A stretch of 14,605 nucleotides of DNA from the NCBI GenBank assembly GCA_002694945.1, contig NZNP01000118.1:10698-25302 (forward strand). Reading direction: 5' to 3'. Positions 1 through 7,428 of the stretch are shown one piece after another. Each line of letters begins with the position of its first letter. Position 1 is the first letter of the stretch. The notes beneath the pieces were generated by a model. The model had not been told where the DNA came from. It made no database searches and was given only the letters and a program-made list of their open reading frames with translations. Both the position numbers and the translations under genes were made by a program. This DNA comes from Gammaproteobacteria bacterium. Its GTDB lineage: Bacteria > Pseudomonadota > Gammaproteobacteria > Pseudomonadales > Azotimanducaceae.

Positions 1-942
1 AATTATGAGCTGCTTATTGGAGATCAACTGGTTGATGACGTCGACTTGCCAACGCCCAAAGTAGAGTTGTTACCCACCTTCTATCTACCTAACGATCAAG
101 GTCAATTAGAAGCGGTTGTTGATTCGACGCCACTTATACGCCGATTTGAAGATCAGATTCCGGGTCGCGAAACCTTGCCTGAAAATCCGGTTCTAGGATT
201 TATTAATTATCTGATTGAAGACTATGCTGACGAGTGGCTGACCAAATCTATGTTTCATTATCGTTGGCACTTTGATGCGGATATAAAAAAAGCTGGAAGT
301 ATTCTCCCTCTGTGGAGAGGGCTGCAAATGAGTAATGAACAACATCAAGCAGCCACATCATTTGTCGCAGACCGCCAGATATCGCGTCTTTACGTAGTAG
401 GTTCTAACGATTTGACAGCTCCTGTTATAGAAGCGAGTTATCGGCGATTTCTAGATATAATGAATGCGATAATCACCCGTCAAGCATATGTTCTTGGTTC
501 TCGGCCATCATCTGCTGATTTTGGGATTTATGCTCAGCTTACTCAATTGGCAAAATTCGATCCGACACCAATGTCGATATGTCTTGAGGAGGCGCCTCGT
601 GTCTTCGCGTGGACTGATGTGGTTGATGATTTAAGTGGACAAGTCTGCTACGCAGATGGGTGGATATCCGTCGACGAAATTAAGGAAGTGCTGGGACCAC
701 TGCTGGAAGAGATCGGAAGGGTCTACGCTCCCGCTCTTATCGCCAACGCGAAAGCAATGCAAGCCGGTGAAAAACAAATCACGACAACAATTGATGGTAA
801 ACCCTGGGAACAACCGACTTTTCCTTATCAAAGTAAATGTCTTGATTGGATCAATGAGGAGTATCAGAAGCTCACGAATGAGGATAAAGCGCAGGTGGAT
901 AAGATCATTGCAGGCACGGGTTGCGAAACAATGCTGCAATGA
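1..942 (+). CDS. Glutathione S-transferase-like protein (5' end cut off)
   Basis: The reading frame is open from the first base of the window, so the start lies outside; the TTG at 46 is only an internal codon. 313 codons are visible. The first roughly 50 residues look like the end of a thioredoxin-fold GST N-terminal domain: a strand (VELLPTFYL) followed by DSTPLI at visible residues 41-46, which matches the glutathione-contacting 'E/D-S' turn of GSTs. The rest is helical and fits the all-alpha GST C-terminal domain, including an ADEWLTKSMFHYRW stretch and RPSSADFGIYAQL, a form of the conserved 'xxxSxADF' N-capping box. The family conjugates glutathione or performs related thiol chemistry in the cytoplasm; the substrate cannot be told. 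It ends 12 bases from the end of the convergent TetR gene. Family call good, function generic. Confidence 0.8.
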   Translation, partial: NYELLIGDQLVDDVDLPTPKVELLPTFYLPNDQGQLEAVVDSTPLIRRFEDQIPGRETLPENPVLGFINYLIEDYADEWLTKSMFHYRWHFDADIKKAGSILPLWRGLQMSNEQHQAATSFVADRQISRLYVVGSNDLTAPVIEASYRRFLDIMNAIITRQAYVLGSRPSSADFGIYAQLTQLAKFDPTPMSICLEEAPRVFAWTDVVDDLSGQVCYADGWISVDEIKEVLGPLLEEIGRVYAPALIANAKAMQAGEKQITTTIDGKPWEQPTFPYQSKCLDWINEEYQKLTNEDKAQVDKIIAGTGCETMLQ

Positions 943-954
943 TTGGGTTTACGA

Positions 955-1620
955 TTACCCTTTAGTTTTCAGTGATGGTTTTGCGATCAGAAGACCTTCC
1001 AGAGCATCAACTAAATTGCTGATAAAAAAGTCAGCAGCTGGCCCCTTAGTAGGGCGCTTATTTCGCATATGGTTGCTTACTGCAGCGCTGCACATTCTCA
1101 CGGCCAACTCCATGCGAGCTTGATAAGTGGCTGTATCTAAATGCGGTAATGCTTGTCGCAGTAGATCACCAACTTTCATACCACTTTTGCCTCCTCCGCC
1201 TGATTTACTGACTTTGGTTAGAGCGGAATCTTCGCTCAGCACAATTTCATGACTGAAAGCAGCGGCATAGTGTCTGAATTGGTTGTCGGTTCTGGCAAGC
1301 GAAAAGGTAGGGTAAACCATCAATTCGCAAAGATCGTGTAGTGTCAGCTTGCTTTTCGAGCCTTCCAATTTTTTTAGCATCTGCGCTCGTTTTTCGCGAA
1401 TTTGCTGATTACGCCTTTGATGTATGGCCGCAATAAGGCCCTGAATATTTCTGAAATGATATTGTAGGACGGATTCGTTTTTCTGGCCTGCCTCTCGCAC
1501 GATATCTTTTATGGTTACCCTGTGTGCTCCATTATTTGCAATAAGGGTTTCTGCGGCATCCATAAGCGCTGTTTGTGTCGCGAGACTTCGGAGTTGCAGA
1601 CCATTGGGTGGAGAGTTCAT
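955..1620 (-). CDS. TetR/AcrR-family transcriptional regulator
   Basis: A 221-residue protein, normal length for the family. The N-terminal three-helix DNA-binding domain spans about residues 12-60: DAAETLIANNGAHRVTIKDI, then VREAGQKNESVLQYHF with the usual turn and the 'YHF' that closes the HTH. The remainder is a helical ligand/dimerisation domain with no recognisable ligand signature. A TTG one codon upstream (1623) is possible, but the ATG at 1620 is the better start; no strong Shine-Dalgarno is visible. The gene is divergent from the dehalogenase relic at about 1748 and convergent with the GST-like gene. TetR genes usually control a divergent neighbour, so its ancestral target may have been the now-decayed dehalogenase; this is inference. 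The palindrome at 1711-1720 is a candidate operator. Confidence 0.88.
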   Translation of the reverse strand: MNSPPNGLQLRSLATQTALMDAAETLIANNGAHRVTIKDIVREAGQKNESVLQYHFRNIQGLIAAIHQRRNQQIREKRAQMLKKLEGSKSKLTLHDLCELMVYPTFSLARTDNQFRHYAAAFSHEIVLSEDSALTKVSKSGGGGKSGMKVGDLLRQALPHLDTATYQARMELAVRMCSAAVSNHMRNKRPTKGPAADFFISNLVDALEGLLIAKPSLKTKG

Positions 1621-1710
1621 CAAACTGTTTAATGGATACTTCTTATCATTATATTTCAGGCATTCGTGGGTAGATAGTTAAGGTAGTCTGAAAAAATAAA
1701 TAATGAATCA

Positions 1711-1720
1711 CATTATAATG
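1711..1720. promoter_or_regulatory. Palindrome CATTATAATG containing a -10-like TATAAT on both strands
   Basis: A perfect 10-base palindrome lies in the AT-rich gap between the TetR gene and the dehalogenase relic. It contains TATAAT at 1714-1719 on the plus strand and at 1712-1717 on the minus strand, so it could serve as a -10 element in either direction and as a repressor half-site. I found no good -35 box at the expected spacing on the plus strand. TetR operators are usually longer (15 bp or more), so the operator role is tentative. Confidence 0.3.
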
Positions 1721-1747
1721 AATGAGGCTTTACATAAGGTAAACAAA

Positions 1748-2325
1748 ATACAATTACTCAGAACTTCGGACGAAAGATTCGAAAATCTAATAAACTATCC
1801 TTTCGGCAAATTATCTCGAAGTGCCAGCGGGTGATGGGGCTGATTTGATGATGCGTTATGTTGATGAAGGATAGGGGAAGATTATTCTCTGTATCCATGC
1901 CCAGTTGGTCTTGCCTCTATCGTAAAATGACTTTTATCCTGGCCAAAGCTGGCTATCGTGCAGTTGCGCCTGATCTGATTGGTTTTGGGAGGTCGGACAA
2001 ACCGATGATTCGTATTGACTATAGTTATGCCAAGTATAGTGCAAGGATGAAGAGTTTTATCGATGCTCTTGAGCTTCGGGATATGATAATAATTGGACAG
2101 TACGGGGGCAGTACGATTGGTTTCAGGTTAGTGGTTGGGAACACGCATAGACTCCCGAGGGTCGCTCCGCTGAGATCTGAGCGATCCTACGACGATTGGT
2201 TGATAGGGGCGATAGATAAGATCGCCGACGCTAAACCGAGAAAATTGGACGTATGTTATGTAGCGTCTCTTATTACTGTTTTCGGCTTTTTGAGCTGTGA
2301 TCTAATGAAGGGGTTTGTTTTATAA
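1748..2325 (+). pseudogene. Decayed haloalkane dehalogenase (alpha/beta hydrolase)
   Basis: Three reading frames must be joined to recover the protein. From 1748, frame 2 reads QLLRTSDERFENL-INYPF after an ATA where the start ATG would be. Frame 3 from 1809 reads NYLEVPAGDGADLMMRYVDEG and stops at TAG 1872-1874, then continues IILCIHAQ. Frame 1 continues PSWSCLYRKM, then GYRAVAPDLIGFGRSDKP and SFIDALELRD. This is the order seen in haloalkane dehalogenases (LRTPDERF, VEVPxGDG, YVDEG, HGxPSWSYLYRKM, APDLIGFGRSDKP). The nucleophile elbow, normally QDWGG, reads QYGGS, so the catalytic Asp is missing. After about 2160 similarity fades and the 3' half of the enzyme is absent. Lost start, two frameshifts, one stop and a lost nucleophile make it non-functional. 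The only long ORF within (from 1858) would be a headless 155-residue fragment. Confidence 0.8.
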
Positions 2326-2375
2326 AAAAACAATATATTCATAGAAACGCTCAAACGCGGCTATGAGGTTACAAG

Positions 2376-2388
2376 AGCTAATTTAGCT
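2376..2388. repeat. Short inverted repeat AGCTAA-T-TTAGCT upstream of the DUF4345-like gene
   Basis: A perfect 6-base inverted repeat around a single T lies about 30 bases before the start codon of the membrane-protein gene at 2418, in otherwise gene-free DNA (2326-2417). Its size and position would suit a small operator overlapping the leader or promoter. No matching second copy was seen, and it could be chance in AT-rich DNA. Confidence 0.25.
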
Positions 2389-2417
2389 TATTCAGATAGA
2401 ACTTAAAGGAGTTCATT

Positions 2418-2807
2418 ATGAAATCGGTAGTCCCCCGAGTCTTTTTTTTGTTGCTTGCGGTGGTTGGTCTTTTTTTTGTCTTCATGGGGTTGCGCTGGAT
2501 GGTTGACCCCTCAGGTGTCGCGCCAGAACTTGGCCTGACCATAGAAACGGGGCTTGGGCTCAGCTCACAGATTGGAGACCTATCAGCTTTTTTTCTAGTA
2601 GTTGGACTTTGCCTCTTTGCAGGTCTGGTAACAGGTCGACGAACTTGGTTCTACCCGTCCGCAATGCTCCTCTTAATTGCTGCTGTAGGCCGAATAGTAG
2701 CTTGGGTGGTTCATGGGGCTGCGTTTGCGCCCCAATTGATTGTGTTTGAGATCATTGTCGCTCTCCTTGTTCTGGGTGGTGCCAGAATCGTCGCGAGTTC
2801 TAAGTAG
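2418..2807 (+). CDS. Small four-helix membrane protein, DUF4345-like
   Basis: A 129-residue protein that is almost entirely hydrophobic, with four likely membrane helices at about residues 7-28, 52-72, 78-98 and 104-125. The pattern RWMVDP after helix 1, a GDLSAFF motif opening helix 2, a short RRTWFYP loop, AVGRIVAWVVHG in helix 3 and a C-terminal VFEIIVALLVLGG helix resembles the DUF4345 family, which has no established function. A clear Shine-Dalgarno (AAAGGAG) sits just upstream of the ATG. Its stop TAG shares its last base with the GTG start of the sulfatase gene, so the two are translationally coupled and probably one operon. It acts in the inner membrane; the role is unknown. Confidence 0.8.
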   Translation: MKSVVPRVFFLLLAVVGLFFVFMGLRWMVDPSGVAPELGLTIETGLGLSSQIGDLSAFFLVVGLCLFAGLVTGRRTWFYPSAMLLLIAAVGRIVAWVVHGAAFAPQLIVFEIIVALLVLGGARIVASSK

Positions 2808-4588
2808 TGGCAGCAACGATCAGATACAATAGGCTTCTCTGCTTGCTGATAGTGCTTGGCTTCTCTTCACCATTGCAGTGTGCAAATTCGACACGACCAA
2901 ATATTGTTTTTCTTCTTGCTGATGACTTGGGTTTTAGCGACATCGAGCCATACGGGAGCGAAATAAGCACACCAACCTTGTCCAGGCTTGCAGCTGATGG
3001 AATCACATTTACCAATTACCATACTGCTGCTAACTGTGCGCCGGCCCGGGCTATGTTGTTAACGGGAGTAAGTAGTCATCTGGCAGGTGTGCCAAACATT
3101 CCCGAGATGATCTCGCCATCGCAGCTGCGTCAAGACAATTATCAGGGAGTATTGGGTGATAATGTCGTGACGATCGCTACGTTGCTTGAAGATGCTGGAT
3201 ATCATACCTACCTGGCAGGCAAGTGGCATCTTGGCTCTACTCCGGAAAAGTTGCCCAGCCGCCGTGGCTTTCAAAGAACTATAGCGCTAATGGATTCTGG
3301 TGCGGATAACTGGGAACAGCGTCCTTACCTTCCTATTTATACTGAGGCTAATTGGTTTGCCGATGGAGAGCGTTATGTATTGCCTGACGATTTTTATTCT
3401 TCTGATTTTCTGATCGATAAGACCATCGAGTTTATTGATGGTAACCTCCATGACGGTAAGCCATTTTTTGCGTATGTACCTTTTCAGGCGGTCCACATTC
3501 CGGTGCAGGCCCCACAAGACTATATTGACAGGTACATAGGGCGTTACGACGGTGGCTGGCATGAGTTGAGAGAGGAACGCTTTTCGCGAGCAGTTTCTTT
3601 AGGCATCTTACCCGACTCGGCCGAAATGGTGAGAATGCCCACGACTCTAAGTTGGTCTGATTTGACCGCCGAGCGCCAGCGCTATGAAGCCAAGCGAATG
3701 GCGGTTTACGCGGGCATGATTGAATCCATGGATGCCGAAATCGGCAGACTGTTGGAATATCTGAAAGATAAAGGTCAGTTAGATAACACTTTATTCATTT
3801 TTACTTCCGACAATGGGGCCGAAGGCAGTGGGGCTCAAAATCCTTCTGATATAGCAACGCAGAGGATGATCGCAAGTCTTGGATACACGAGTGACTATGA
3901 GACGTTAGGGCAAAGAGGTAGTTTCAATTCTATCAGCCCAGGTTTCACTAGTGCCGCTGTGAGTCCGCTGGCCTATTACAAGTTTTATGCTGGGGAAGGT
4001 GGTCTGCGAGTGCCTCTAATTATTTCAGGTGAGCCGTTGGGGAATGTGGTTAGACAGACTAATGCCTTCGCATGGGCAACAGATATTGCTGCGACGATTC
4101 TTTCCATGGCAGGAGCGGCATTACCTGGCTCGCGTTATGGAGGCAGGCCTGTGTTGCCTATCACTGGGAAGGACTTGATGCCGTTGATTGATGGCCGTAA
4201 GCAACGTGTTTATGGAGAAGAAGAATCGATCGGTTATGAGTTGACCGGACACGCGGCCCTTTTTCAGGGTGATTATAAGCTTGTTAGAAATCTCGCACCG
4301 CTTGGCGATGGTGAGTGGAGGCTCTTCGATATTGTTAGCGATCCAGGGGAAACGAAAGACCTCAAATTGCAATTGCCGGACCGTTTTGACCAGATGTTGA
4401 TCGCTTACGAGAAATTTACGGTTGATAACAGAGTTCAACCTCTCCCCGAGGGTTATTCGCAGCAAAGCCAGTTGATTTTTAATATGTTACGTGAGCAGTT
4501 TGGCGCGGAGTTGATCGTAGCGTTGCTGACAATCCTGATTATCCTCCCGTTTATTGTGTTCTCTTGGTCCAGAAAGCAAAGTCTTTAG
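2807..4588 (+). CDS. Secreted type I sulfatase (AtsA-like arylsulfatase) with C-terminal membrane anchor
   Basis: A 593-residue alkaline-phosphatase-superfamily sulfatase. Residues 1-26 form a signal peptide (RLLCLLIVLGF core, likely cut after QCA), so it works outside the cytoplasm. Catalytic features are present: metal ligands DD at 39-40; C77 in CAPAR, the CxPxR signature whose Cys is oxidised to formylglycine; K139 in GKWHLG; H230 in QAVHIPVQAP; D335-N336 in TSDNGAEG; and GEGGLRVP around 396-403. The order and spacing resemble Pseudomonas AtsA, so it probably hydrolyses small organic or sugar sulfate esters; the exact substrate is not readable. Unusually, residues about 567-587 form a hydrophobic helix followed by SWSRKQ, which would tether the enzyme to the inner membrane. 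No maturase (sulfatase-modifying enzyme) gene lies in the window. The GTG start is supported by the signal peptide and the one-base overlap with the upstream gene. Confidence 0.93.
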   Translation: MAATIRYNRLLCLLIVLGFSSPLQCANSTRPNIVFLLADDLGFSDIEPYGSEISTPTLSRLAADGITFTNYHTAANCAPARAMLLTGVSSHLAGVPNIPEMISPSQLRQDNYQGVLGDNVVTIATLLEDAGYHTYLAGKWHLGSTPEKLPSRRGFQRTIALMDSGADNWEQRPYLPIYTEANWFADGERYVLPDDFYSSDFLIDKTIEFIDGNLHDGKPFFAYVPFQAVHIPVQAPQDYIDRYIGRYDGGWHELREERFSRAVSLGILPDSAEMVRMPTTLSWSDLTAERQRYEAKRMAVYAGMIESMDAEIGRLLEYLKDKGQLDNTLFIFTSDNGAEGSGAQNPSDIATQRMIASLGYTSDYETLGQRGSFNSISPGFTSAAVSPLAYYKFYAGEGGLRVPLIISGEPLGNVVRQTNAFAWATDIAATILSMAGAALPGSRYGGRPVLPITGKDLMPLIDGRKQRVYGEEESIGYELTGHAALFQGDYKLVRNLAPLGDGEWRLFDIVSDPGETKDLKLQLPDRFDQMLIAYEKFTVDNRVQPLPEGYSQQSQLIFNMLREQFGAELIVALLTILIILPFIVFSWSRKQSL

Positions 4589-4798
4589 GGCTAATTCCTT
4601 ATTTGGAGAGGCGCGGAGCTTTTTCTTAATAGAGATTTCCGAAGAAATAGAATCTCCCGGTGCTAAGTTTAGTAAAAGTACCGATGGCCGTGATTGGGTA
4701 AAAAAGTGTTTTTGTTGTTTAAGTGTCTTCGCTTGTTAAAAAAAGCGTTTCTCTAGGCTGAATCTGTTGCGAAGCGGGGTCAAGCTCGAATAGATCGG

Positions 4799-5113
4799 TT
4801 AACTGATATTTTCAGTCGTGCGCTTGCACTGCCAACACCAATCAAACGTAGCTGGATTAGACTCCCTGCAATGGTTACAGATCCAATCCTCTCTTTCGGG
4901 TTGCATCAGTATTTCCTCAATCCTTTTTGTTGCAACCTTGAACTGACGATCGTTGACGACCCAGAGTTCGATCCATGTTTCTCCCGGTGCGATTTCGCCA
5001 GAGGCTCCGCCGAGAATATCGTTTCTCGTTTCAGTACATATACCGATTTCGTGTAAAGCGCTTGCCATGTTCCCGATGATCATGGAATTAGGATGAGAAT
5101 AGACTAGTTTCAT
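4799..5113 (-). CDS. DUF2007-like putative signal-transducing protein with zinc ribbon
   Basis: A 104-residue protein. Residues 1-70 match the small ferredoxin-like DUF2007 fold: MKLVYSHPN start, a helix (NMASALHEIGI), a variable central loop (NDILGGASGEIAP), a strand (ELWVVND) and a closing helix (KVATKRIEEIL). Residues 77-97 hold a zinc-ribbon knuckle pair, C79-x2-C82 and C93-x2-C96 (ICNHC...CWQC). This two-part form is common in gammaproteobacteria. The DUF2007 name 'putative signal transducing protein' reflects a distant PII-like fold; the actual function is unknown. It stands alone on the minus strand, with the sulfatase gene on the left and an unexplained spacer on the right. Confidence 0.82.
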   Translation of the reverse strand: MKLVYSHPNSMIIGNMASALHEIGICTETRNDILGGASGEIAPGETWIELWVVNDRQFKVATKRIEEILMQPEREDWICNHCRESNPATFDWCWQCKRTTENIS

Positions 5114-5338
5114 AAGCTAAAGGTAGCATCTTCGACGAGAGTCGGCACTGCGTTAAATGTTACGTCGAGGGCCAGAGATATTAATCTCAAAGCGGCTGGA
5201 CTTAGCGGGAAAAATGCTGCTGAAGTGTTGAATCTTGGTGCGGCCGGATTAAACCAAGGAATTCCGGATGGGTCGACTGTCTGTCGGAGGATAAAAGAAT
5301 TAGTCAAAGTCTTTATTTCCGGACTGAAAGCTTATTAG
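5108..5338 (+). other. Start-less open stretch, possible gene relic (unrecognised)
   Basis: Plus-strand frame 2 is open for 76 codons between TAG 5105 and TAG 5336 in the gap between the DUF2007-like gene and the M20 gene. It has protein-like composition (ARDINLKAAGLSGKNAAEVL, then GLNQGIPDG and RRIKELVKVF) but no ATG or GTG near its beginning. That is what the 3' end of a gene with a lost 5' part would look like. I do not recognise the family. The antisense ORF here (5110-5307) is less protein-like. Confidence 0.3.
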
Positions 5339-5459
5339 GAAACCATCTTTATCTCTTCTTGGTCTTAAGTCCTATGGACCCATTTTGCCCCCCCTTTTGT
5401 CGACACCTTGCGAGACCTTGCTTGGATTTCTTGAGTAAGGTTGTTACTTTTTTTGCTAC
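5339..5459. other. Leader region of the M20 peptidase gene
   Basis: About 120 bases with no gene. It holds a C7 run followed by TTTTGTCGAC near 5390-5403 and an AAGG element near 5441 that lies too far from the ATG at 5460 to be an ordinary ribosome binding site. No convincing sigma-70 promoter was found. Confidence 0.3.
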
Positions 5460-6635
5460 ATGTCGTATCCTTTAGTTATGTCTGAATCACGTTATAATTC
5501 GAGAAAAATGCTGGAGAAGCTCATTGCTTTTCCGACCGTTTCCAGTAATTCGAATCTTGATCTAATTTCTTTCGTAGAGGACTACCTGTCTGTTTACGGG
5601 GTGAGTTCGAAAAGAATAATCAGTGACTGCGGAAAGAAAGCTAATCTATATGCGACTATCGGGCCAATGAATCCTGGTGGTATTGTTCTCTCCGGACACA
5701 CTGATGTCGTACCGATAGATGGCCAGGATTGGCAGACGGACCCATTCGAACTAACAGAAAAAGATGGCCGGTTATATGGCCGTGGCACTTGCGACATGAA
5801 GGCGTTCACCGCCATAGCGCTCGCGCTTGTGCCTGACATGTCAAACCTGAAACGTCCGATCCATTTAGCGCTTTCATACGATGAAGAAGTGGGTTGCCTT
5901 GGCGCACCGAAACTTATTGAGACGATTAAAGATCAGTTGCCTGAAGTCCGAGCGGTCTTCGTCGGCGAACCGACCAGTATGCGAGTCGTCACTGGTCATA
6001 AGAGTATTTTACACTTTGATACTCGAATCACTGGTCTTGAAGCTCATTCCAGCCAGCAGCACCGAGGTGTCCCTGCCGTAATGATAGCTGGTCGATTAAT
6101 AAATTGGTTGGGAGAAAAGCAGCGAGAAAATGGGGCGAATGCCGATCAAAATAATGCCTTCGAACCTCCTTTCTCAACTTTGCACTGCGGTGTAGTTCAC
6201 GGCGGTACGGCCGTCAATATCACAGCCAGGCATTGCGACTTTGTTACTGATATTCGAACTCTGCCGACTGAAGATGCTATGTCCTACTTTGATGAGTATG
6301 TAAATTATGTCCGGGATGTGGTTGAGCCGGAGATGCAGTCGGTAAGCCCTGACACCAAGGTTGAGATAGAAGTGCATGCAAATGTGCCGGGCTTTGATGC
6401 ACCGGAAGACTCCGAAGCAGTGCAGTTGGCGAAGCAACTTTCTGGTCAGAATACGACGGAAGTCGCGCCTTACGCAGCCGAATCAGGACAGTATCAGAAA
6501 GCAGGCTTTTCCGTGGCAATGTGTGGACCGGGTTCAATTGATCAAGCCCACCAACCAAATGAGTACATCTCGGTTGACCAATTGGAGCAAGGTACAGAAT
6601 TCATCCGCCGATTGATTGACTTACAATCTATGTAA
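5460..6635 (+). CDS. M20-family deacylase, acetylornithine deacetylase (ArgE)-like
   Basis: A 391-residue zinc hydrolase of normal ArgE length. The di-zinc site is complete: H80 and D82 in GHTDVVP, D112 in GRGTCDMKAF (bridging Asp), E142-E143 in DEEVG (catalytic Glu and ligand), E170 in GEPTSM, and H364 in DQAHQPNEYIS. The lid/dimerisation domain spans about 180-295 (GLEAHSSQQHRG). The family removes acyl groups from amino acids in the cytoplasm. ArgE itself acts on N-acetylornithine, but no other arg gene is nearby, and the next gene is a cyclase/formamidase homologue 16 bases downstream. A catabolic N-acyl substrate is therefore at least as likely. ATG 5460 and ATG 5478 are both possible starts; neither has a good Shine-Dalgarno. 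Confidence 0.9.
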   Translation: MSYPLVMSESRYNSRKMLEKLIAFPTVSSNSNLDLISFVEDYLSVYGVSSKRIISDCGKKANLYATIGPMNPGGIVLSGHTDVVPIDGQDWQTDPFELTEKDGRLYGRGTCDMKAFTAIALALVPDMSNLKRPIHLALSYDEEVGCLGAPKLIETIKDQLPEVRAVFVGEPTSMRVVTGHKSILHFDTRITGLEAHSSQQHRGVPAVMIAGRLINWLGEKQRENGANADQNNAFEPPFSTLHCGVVHGGTAVNITARHCDFVTDIRTLPTEDAMSYFDEYVNYVRDVVEPEMQSVSPDTKVEIEVHANVPGFDAPEDSEAVQLAKQLSGQNTTEVAPYAAESGQYQKAGFSVAMCGPGSIDQAHQPNEYISVDQLEQGTEFIRRLIDLQSM

Positions 6636-6651
6636 AGCTAGGAGACTAATC

Positions 6652-7428
6652 ATGGCGAGAAAATTTATTGACCTTTCTATTTTCCTTGAAACAGAAGTTG
6701 TCTCTGATCCGCCAGGTATGCAGCCAGAAATTACGTATGTCGATCATGAAACTGGTGTCAAAAGTATGATCGCCAGTTTTCCTGGCCTGACTGCCGAACA
6801 GCTCCCGGATGCCGAAGGTTGGGCTGTGGAAACTATTAAACTCAGCACGCACAATGGAACACACCTAGATGCACCGTATCACTTTGCCTCGACGATGAAT
6901 GGGGGAGAGCGCGCTATTACGATCGATGAAGTCCCGCTGGAATGGTGTTTCAACGATGCCGTGAAGCTGGATTTTCGCGATAAACCCAATGGCTATGTGG
7001 TGACGGCAGATGATGTTGCCGCTGAATTGGCTCGGATTAACTATGACCTCAAACCCCTAGATATCGTGGTTGTAAATACGGCCGCTGGTAAACGCTATGG
7101 CCAGAATGATTACGTTTCGTATGGGTGCGGTATGGGGCACGATGCCACTATGTACTTATTGGAGAGAGGTGTTCGAGTCACTGGAATTGATGGCTGGAGT
7201 TGGGACGCCCCTTTTGAGTATACGAGAGAGCGATATGAAGAAACCGGTGATGCCAGCCTTATCTGGGAAGGGCACAAAGCCGGTCGAGAGATTGGCTATT
7301 GCCACATTGAAAAAATGCATAACCTTGAAGTTTTGCCCTCTCATGGCTTTATGATTTCCTGCTTCCCGCACAAGATTCGCGCTGCCTCCGCTGGTTGGAC
7401 CCGTGCAGTAGCAATTATTGATGAATAG
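6652..7428 (+). CDS. Metal-dependent cyclase-family hydrolase (kynurenine formamidase/isatin hydrolase type)
   Basis: A 258-residue protein of the cyclase family (PF04199 type). The family's metal-binding signature HxGTHxDxPxH is intact at residues 67-77 (HNGTHLDAPYH). GIDGWSWDAPF at about 178-188 and the conserved IEKMHNLEVLP at 219-229 (E220, N224) complete the usual active-site set. Relatives open amide or lactam bonds: KynB splits N-formylkynurenine and isatin hydrolase opens isatin. The substrate here is unknown. The start is the ATG at 6652, preceded by AGGAGA; the frame runs 12 codons further upstream to 6616, but that would overlap the M20 gene and lacks a site. The pair with the M20 deacylase suggests a two-step degradation of an N-acylated or cyclic amide. 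Confidence 0.88.
   Translation: MARKFIDLSIFLETEVVSDPPGMQPEITYVDHETGVKSMIASFPGLTAEQLPDAEGWAVETIKLSTHNGTHLDAPYHFASTMNGGERAITIDEVPLEWCFNDAVKLDFRDKPNGYVVTADDVAAELARINYDLKPLDIVVVNTAAGKRYGQNDYVSYGCGMGHDATMYLLERGVRVTGIDGWSWDAPFEYTRERYEETGDASLIWEGHKAGREIGYCHIEKMHNLEVLPSHGFMISCFPHKIRAASAGWTRAVAIIDE

Noticed and set aside
635..1123. 162-codon plus-strand ORF bridging the GST and TetR genes
   Set aside because: It overlaps both supported genes, and its Arg/Ser/Lys-rich translation is typical of an out-of-frame shadow.
4554..4739. 61-codon ORF overlapping the end of the sulfatase gene
   Set aside because: It begins inside the sulfatase gene in another frame, has no Shine-Dalgarno, and has an unconvincing composition (FCCLSVFAC ending). 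Likely chance.
4730..4747. CGCTT/AAGCG hairpin followed by TTTCTCT as a sulfatase terminator
   Set aside because: Only five pairs with an A/T-rich loop, an interrupted T-run, and about 140 bases from the gene end; too weak to call.
5110..5307. Minus-strand 65-codon ORF upstream of the DUF2007-like gene
   Set aside because: No family, no ribosome binding site, and the opposite strand gives a more protein-like reading.
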